Assembly: GCA_000149265.1 (NCBI GenBank)
Contig: CH001992.1
Span: forward strand, 1,058,561-1,122,560
DNA length: 64,000 nucleotides
From: Ciona savignyi
Lineage: Eukaryota; Chordata; Ascidiacea; Phlebobranchia; Cionidae
Direction: 5' to 3'
Made by a program: the position numbers and the translations under genes
Notes under the pieces: generated by a model
What the model saw: only the letters and a program-made list of their open reading frames with translations
Told to the model about the DNA's origin: nothing
Database searches by the model: none
Part shown: positions 58,350 through 64,000 of the stretch, piece after piece
How the letters are laid out: every line of letters begins with the position of its first letter
Numbering within the stretch: the stretch's first letter is position 1

Positions 58350-61300
58350 CTAATTAGTTGCAACAGCTTCATCCATATGAAGTCTAGGATTGGATTTAGG
58401 AATGGAAAAGTAAAGAAGAGGTAAAGCTGCTCCAATTAGACCAAGTAACATGTAATGGGCTACTATCTGATCTGGAGGAAAGATTATTTTCTTGATTACT
58501 TACACAAAGAAGCTTAACTATAGAAAGGGAAAGGGAATTATATTCGAATTGTATTTTTTGCCATTTTAGTATCCTAGGTTATGTAGATCTGCAGCACTTT
58601 TAAAGTGTCACATTTAACTTGATATTTACTGCATAAATTTTAAAATTCTTTATGAATGTACGGCAGAGTAACTTAATATCTCCAGTCTATAAATTTTATA
58701 TTGTTAGTTGATACATGCACATGTCACATATACTGGGATACTGGGTGACACAGATTGCAGGCTAAATACAGACACAATTAAACAAATAACCACCTTCTTC
58801 AATGTTCATCTCACTTGTGGCTACATAATGATTTTAATTCACATTTGATTCCATGAGATAAAATGTTACCTGGAACAGCATTGAGAATGGAGAAGAAAGA
58901 GACATTGATCACAATGGCAAACCACATCAGAACATAGGTGCTTGTCCCTTCACTAACAGGAAATGCAGCATCTGCAGCCAACTCCATAGTAAGAGGCTGT
59001 ATGGAATACACCAGAGTTCCCAGTAACAGTGTTGAGGACCATAATCCAGCTGGATTAAAATTATAAGCCAACTTACTCAAAAAATCTAAAAATTTTAGTA
59101 AAATATCGGACATATTTTTCAAAACTAACCATGGGTGAATAGAAATGGTGGTGTGGATATCCAACCAATGGACATTGTGACCAAATAAAGTGCTGCGATA
59201 AATGCAATTATAACAGAGACAATCATCATTGTGTTCATGTAGCGTTTGATAAAATCAGCCAACCTGGTAATAAAATGTAAACACATTTGTACCTTATGGA
59301 CACACAAAATTGCAAAAGCTTAAACTTTAAAATAAGGTAATTTTGCTTACCGACAATAAACTATTCCTATTCCAGCACCCAAAGCTCCAGCTACAGCACC
59401 AAGTATACCAACCTCTTTCTGTGAATAATATAAATTTAAATTGGATTCTGTGGCAACTTGCCAACTTTAGTTATGGGTCCCATTTGGAAAAATGGGACAC
59501 ATATTGTTTTTGTCCGTTTTTTTTTTTCGTTTTTTTTCGTCAAAGGTTTGACAGTCATGGCTTGTGGCTCCAACATCTACCAGAAGGGGTTATGGAATCG
59601 CAATAAAACTTTAACATTTGTTAGTGCACATAGTCTAGATATGCAGAAGCCAAAATTTTGGGTAATTTAATTTGGGGAATTCCCCTGAGAGGTGAAAAAC
59701 CAAAACGGTACTTTTTTTTTAAAAAGGTACCTTTTTTGGCCATAGCGATTGATCGGCTACTCCAATTTTAATTAGATTTGGTAAATTGTAAGAACATTAG
59801 CCAATGATACAAACTTTAAAAGAAATCAAAAAATTACCTAGGGAAATACCCTAAAAAATACGATTTTGTTCTCAAATCATGATTGTGACAGTCATGGCTT
59901 GTGGCTTCGACATCTACCAGAAGGGGTAATGGAATTGCAATAAAATTTTGAAATTTGTTAGCGCACATAGTCTAGATATGCGGAAACCAAAATTTCGGGT
60001 GATGAATCTAGGGGAATTCCCCTTAGACGTTAAAAACCACAACGGTATTTTTTTCTATATAAATACCCTTTTTTAGGCATAGCGCTTAAACGGATGCTAC
60101 AATTTGAATCAGATTTGGTGGAATGTAAGTGCATTAGTCACTGATTTAACACTTAAAAGAAATAATAAAATAACCTAGGGAAATACCCAAAAAATGGGAT
60201 ATGTTCTCAAATCATGTTTGTTACTAGGATTCCATGTCGCCCTGACATCTTCCAAAAGGAGTAATGAAATCGCAATGAAAATTGGACATTTGTAAGACAA
60301 CATGGTCTAAATATGCAGAAACCAAAAATTTGAGCAATGAATATAGGGGAATTCCCTTAAAACGTTTTTTTTTAATAAATTAGATTTTGTGGCCATAGCG
60401 CTTGAACGGCTGCTCTAATTTTATTAAAATTCGGTAAAATGTTAAAACATTAGACACTCTTTGCCAATTCAAAAAAGAAAACATTTACTTAGGTTAATTT
60501 TCATGAAAACGAATTTATGCTCCTGAATTATGATTGTGACAGGCATGCCATATCGCACTGACATCTCCAACAAGAAGTCGACAAAACACATAAAACTTTA
60601 AGAATTGCTACATAACATGACTCACTTATGTAAAAACAGAAACTTATCTACTAAACCCAGGGGAATTCCCTGAAACAACAAAAAACTAAATCGGGCTGTT
60701 TTGGGAATTTAGCTTTATTTCACTACAGCGCTTGAAAAGAAGCTATAATTTAAAACATTTTTGGTGAAATGTTCATAAATTTAAGACGTTTATTCTTTAT
60801 TTACCTAAACATGGAATATAAGTTTGGTATGTTAACTACGGGACCCATGCGTTTATGCTTGCAGAAACAAAAACTACATACTCAGTGTATAAAATACAAA
60901 TTGTGGTTAGGGACCCTGTAGCATGAATATAGGGTATACAACATGTGTTTTACAAATAGTGGTGGTTAAACACGTGGTTGACACTCTCTAGTTACAATAT
61001 GAATCTACTGAACATGACCTAAAGATGACAATAGATTGGTAACTGTCTAAACGTTATTGTATTAGAAGACACTTAAATTTTTCAGTCCATTTTTTATTAA
61101 CTAATTGCCGTTAACACTGTCTGCTTTTGTTCATAATGGCAATGTAAAGAGACATTTGGCCTGGGATAGGATAGAATATTCATGTTTATAGGCAAGGTCG
61201 TTATTACAAGGGCAATCGTCGGAATAACCCGAATATATAAGAAAGCATTCTAACATGAGAAATGGTCAGATTACCTCATGTCCACTGGTTACCGGAGCTA

Positions 61301-63590
61301 TTGCAGTGCATTGTGTATGGATAAGCAGTTCCATTTAATTTAGACACAATAATCCTTATGCACCAGGCAATGTCGCTTTGTGGCTTGCCCAAGGACACAA
61401 CCAACGTACTAGACCAGATCTGGACCTACAACTTTTCCAAATGAAAGGCGACAAGTCAACCCAGATAGCTAGTTGGTTAAAAAAGTTAACTTTGCATTAC
61501 CTTTTTCAATGATATTTCAGGTAATCTTTTAAATTTCAAGCTGTAAAATACTTATTAACCTGAGAAATACGGTGTTTTGAGTCGGTGTACAGAAGCGGCA
61601 TGACTCCCATCCAAGCATAGAATGATCCAACCACAAGAAGAAATATTAAAACTAATACCCAATACGTTCGCTTTCTTATTAACACTTTCCAGCCTTTCTG
61701 AAAACATGAGCAACACATAATAAATTAGCCATGGACACTGCAATAATCTTGGGACTACATACAAGCAAAATGACACAACCGACTAGCTAGCGACTAGTTT
61801 CGCGCCTGCAACCTTTCGATTGAAAGGCGTCGCACTTGACCGCTAGACCAACCGCATGGACTTATTTGCTTATTTTGCTAAAAACTTTATCTTTAAAAAC
61901 CATGGACCGTCACGAATCAGTACAAATACTAAACTCACAAAGAAGCTTAATCTGCTTGAAGCTGCACTTATACTTGGAGGAGTTGGTGGTTTGCTTGGGA
62001 AAAAGGTCAACATCATGAAAAATATGGCAGCAGCAATTCCAAAATTTATGTAACAATAAGTTTTGATTTTCATTCTGCAATGGTGGTATTATGAGAGATT
62101 CATTAGCCTTCTTTTAACATGTATATTGCAGTTGGCCGGTAAGTTAACATTACTGGTATGTTATATTCATGAGACCATTTACATTGTTAACAAGAAAAAT
62201 GTTTTTACTTAATACCTAGTTTTGTTTATTTTGGTATAAGAGAAAGTACTTTTAGAATATTAGTTTATAAAACAAAACAATCAAGTCTTGCAGTTTTGTC
62301 GTAAAAACCCATTGTATAAACGCAATCCATTATATAGATATGCATAAAACCATTTCTTTTAAACACCCACTGCATTTCATGGATAAATTTTGTAGAATTC
62401 CCACCACTTGTATTCTGTGGCTGTTGAACAAGAAATGGGCCCAATAAGAAACTTGCAGTCCCACCTAATAACATAACCAGTAAATTGAATATATTATTTT
62501 TAACTCACACATTAACTTACCTATGTTTCCCATTAGAGTCATAGCACCAGTGGCAAGCACCCTTTCTGAACTTGGGAACCATGTGTTTGAAATATAAGTT
62601 GGAGCCCCTAAGACCGGACTGCCACCAATTCCATTACATATTTGCCCGATGTGAATAATGCTGTTATAAGTAAAAAAGTTAAATAAACACACAACATAAA
62701 ACATTAACAGCAAAAACTCATAAATTCATAGATACTTACTATTTCAATTGATGTATGGACCAAGGAAGACATTTTATTCCACATCCAATAAATACGAAAA
62801 ACATTCCTAAGACAAATAATATGTAAAATAAAATGCTTAGTTAGTTTAACATGAAATACGTACCGGAGACTACAGCAAGCCTCATCCCATACTGAACCAG
62901 CAACCACATGTTTAATGGGATGAAACATAATACACCAATCACTCCCCAGTTTGCCAATAAATCAAAGTCATCTAAAAAATCAATAATTAAAAACTGGTCA
63001 GAAATTTGATAAACTGCAAGATTAAGTAATAAAAATGGGCTTATTTAACCTCAGACTAAGTAGGTTAATGGCTCACTTGGTCGCCTTTCAGCTGAAGGGT
63101 TAGAGTTTTGAAACTTGTTGCTAGCTAGTCAGTTGTGTGCTTTGGCAACCGAACTCAGTGAATTAATGAGTTGTACCAAATTAAAGCAACGTCTTAACCA
63201 TAAACAATACACAGCATAAACTCCAAACACCAACTGAATGGGGCAAGGTAATCTGACTGTTTCCTATGTGAAAACGCTTCCTTACATGTAATCACGAGGT
63301 AAACTGGTGTTCAAGTACCAACTATTTAAAGATGAAACAAGAAGTCATGTTGCGATTACACACAAATGGTAGTAAAATGGAACAAAAAATATATAATCGA
63401 AATACCAAAATGTTAACAGAGAAAGTATAATTAACAAGCAACTCACGAGAGGTGAAATTTAGACTAACTTCTGTTGATTGTACTATTGGACTCCACATGT
63501 TGCTGACGAGAGTTTGAATAAAAGCAAATAAGGAAAATTGAAGAAGAATGTACCATCTGTACCAGTATGTTTGCATGTTACAACCTGATG
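58350..63590 (-). CDS. SLC49A4: Major-facilitator transporter, SLC49A4 (DIRC2)-like, lacking the first coding exon
   Basis: Polytopic membrane protein; human SLC49A4/DIRC2 is a lysosomal MFS carrier. Exons: 63590-63447, 62971-62864, 62806-62740, 62660-62521, 62464-62365, 62074-61939, 61697-61560, 59418-59351, 59263-59130, 59049-58870 and 58471-58350. About 445 residues are visible; the human protein has 478. Matches to the family in order: RWYILLQFSLFAFIQ, NMWSPIVQST, GQICNGIGGSPVLGAP with TWFPSSERVLATGAM, GGTASFLLGPFLV, FPSKPPTPPSISAASSRLS, YAWMGVMPLLYT, RLADFIKRYMN and FPVSEGTSTYVLM. The first exon starts in phase 1, so an upstream exon (the cytoplasmic N-terminus) is needed. I do not find it in 63591-64000 and it probably lies past the window. 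The 3' limit of the exon at 62464-62365 rests on phase and a weak donor. A 2.1-kb intron (59419-61559) holds an inverted repeat arm and a SINE. The substrate is not deducible here. Confidence 0.92.
59466..60993. mobile_element. Right inverted arm, reverse orientation of the 55369-57275 arm
   Basis: Starts at the inner end with ATGGGTCCCATTTGGAAAAA and a T-rich tract, the inverse of 57241-57275. It carries about four tandem units with GGGGAATTCCCC cores (near 59676, 60011, 60346 and 60659) and ends GTGGTTGACACTCTCTAGTT. It lies inside the large intron of the SLC49A4-like gene. Confidence 0.8.
61160..61465 (-). mobile_element. Diverged tRNA-derived SINE in an SLC49A4-like intron
   Basis: GGGATAGGATAGAATATTCATG, GGTTACCGGAGCTATTGCAG and CCCAAGGACACAACCAAC match family blocks in reverse order. 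It is sense with the host gene and has a small internal insertion near 61230. Confidence 0.72.
61768..61860 (-). mobile_element. SINE head fragment
   Basis: GACACAACCGACTAGCTAGCG, AGTTTCGCGCCTGCAACC and GGCGTCGCACTTGACCGCTA form a well-preserved tRNA-like head and adjoining body in reverse orientation. The tail is absent. Confidence 0.7.
63060..63300 (+). mobile_element. Diverged tRNA-derived SINE
   Basis: TTGGTCGCCTTTCAGCTGAAG, GCTAGCTAGTCAGTTGTGTG and ATTAATGAGTTGTACCAAAT match the family. The tail is degraded. It lies in the first visible intron of the SLC49A4-like gene, antisense to it. Confidence 0.65.
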
Positions 63591-63793
63591 CTAAAAGTTA
63601 ATTAATAATGTTTCATAACAAAATCGTATCAAGAACACATTAGAATGTTGCCATTTACCATATAAAAATAAAATATCATAAAATTATATACGGATGGGCA
63701 GTGCTAAAAAAGAGTGTCTGTGTACAAACATCTTTCTCAATATTATTAAAAAAATCCAACCCTGTCTCCAAAAAAGGCTTAACTCTTTCCGTC

Positions 63794-63819
63794 CCAACTC
63801 GCCATATATCGCGAGTTGG
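63794..63819. repeat. Perfect 9-bp-stem hairpin
   Basis: CCAACTCGC pairs with GCGAGTTGG around an 8-base AT-rich loop. The rest of 63591-64000 shows no recognisable exon or family sequence. Confidence 0.6.
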
Positions 63820-64000
63820 TGGGAAAACATGGTATCCCGCCTGTACATAAATGGGTGCAAATCTAAAAAACGATTTCTTCACAATGCGTAATGGTAGAGA
63901 CCTCAGCTATGGCTCATTCGATCAAGGAAACCCTATATTTCATTCTCTGTAATTTTCGTGGAGAAATATTAAAAATGCGAGGAGTGATAGCCTTTCTTTT

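Noticed and set aside
63676..63891. Frames that might be the missing first exon of the SLC49A4-like gene
   Set aside because: None leaves phase 1 at a donor or resembles the acidic dileucine N-terminus of the family.
1..64000. CRISPR arrays, bacterial operons, riboswitches or phage-like modules
   Set aside because: The window is intron-rich animal DNA and no such structure is present.

Overview
The window is animal nuclear DNA. It is AT-rich and gene-dense, with compact, mostly GT-AG genes, and it is full of short non-autonomous mobile elements. Compact introns, closest similarity to chordate-type gene families, and a tRNA-derived SINE with a TATCC-type tail suggest a tunicate, probably a Ciona-like ascidian. 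That assignment is inference from recalled family knowledge; no search was run. Two runs of exactly 100 N (4875-4974 and 29433-29532) are scaffold gaps of unknown true size.

Eight protein-coding genes can be reconstructed exon by exon with matching splice phases. On the plus strand is a beta-1,4-galactosyltransferase (387-6354). On the minus strand, from right to left, are: a DIRC2/SLC49A4-like membrane transporter missing its first exon (63590-58350), Timeless (54838-45832), a secreted five-trefoil mucin-like protein (44697-39248), the ESCRT-III subunit CHMP5 (36473-33821), an FBXL2/FBXL20-type F-box LRR protein (about 30903 to 21615), a single-exon TNFAIP8-family protein (19131-18562), and the alanyl-tRNA editing protein AARSD1 (13039-10016). 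These genes serve unrelated cell functions (Golgi glycosylation, transport, replication fork protection, mucosal secretion, membrane scission, ubiquitin ligation, lipid or apoptosis signalling, tRNA proofreading). I see no pathway linking them.

The intergenic stretches and large introns are mostly mobile elements: about a dozen copies of one tRNA-derived SINE; two hAT-type elements with perfect 8-bp target duplications; a 210-bp inverted-repeat element with a 9-bp duplication plus fragments of its family; and a pogo/Tigger-type element in a galactosyltransferase intron. There is also a family of large inverted-repeat arms built of about 330-bp tandem units, each carrying the palindrome CAGGGGAATTCCCCTG. 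Two such arms, in opposite orientation, flank the last four coding exons of the SLC49A4-like gene.

The most interesting gene-level observation is that the FBXL gene has two complete alternative last coding exons. They share phase and homology but end in different CaaX boxes (CIIL and CTLL). The five-trefoil mucin-like protein, a duplicated splice acceptor in the galactosyltransferase, and the inverted palindromic arms follow.
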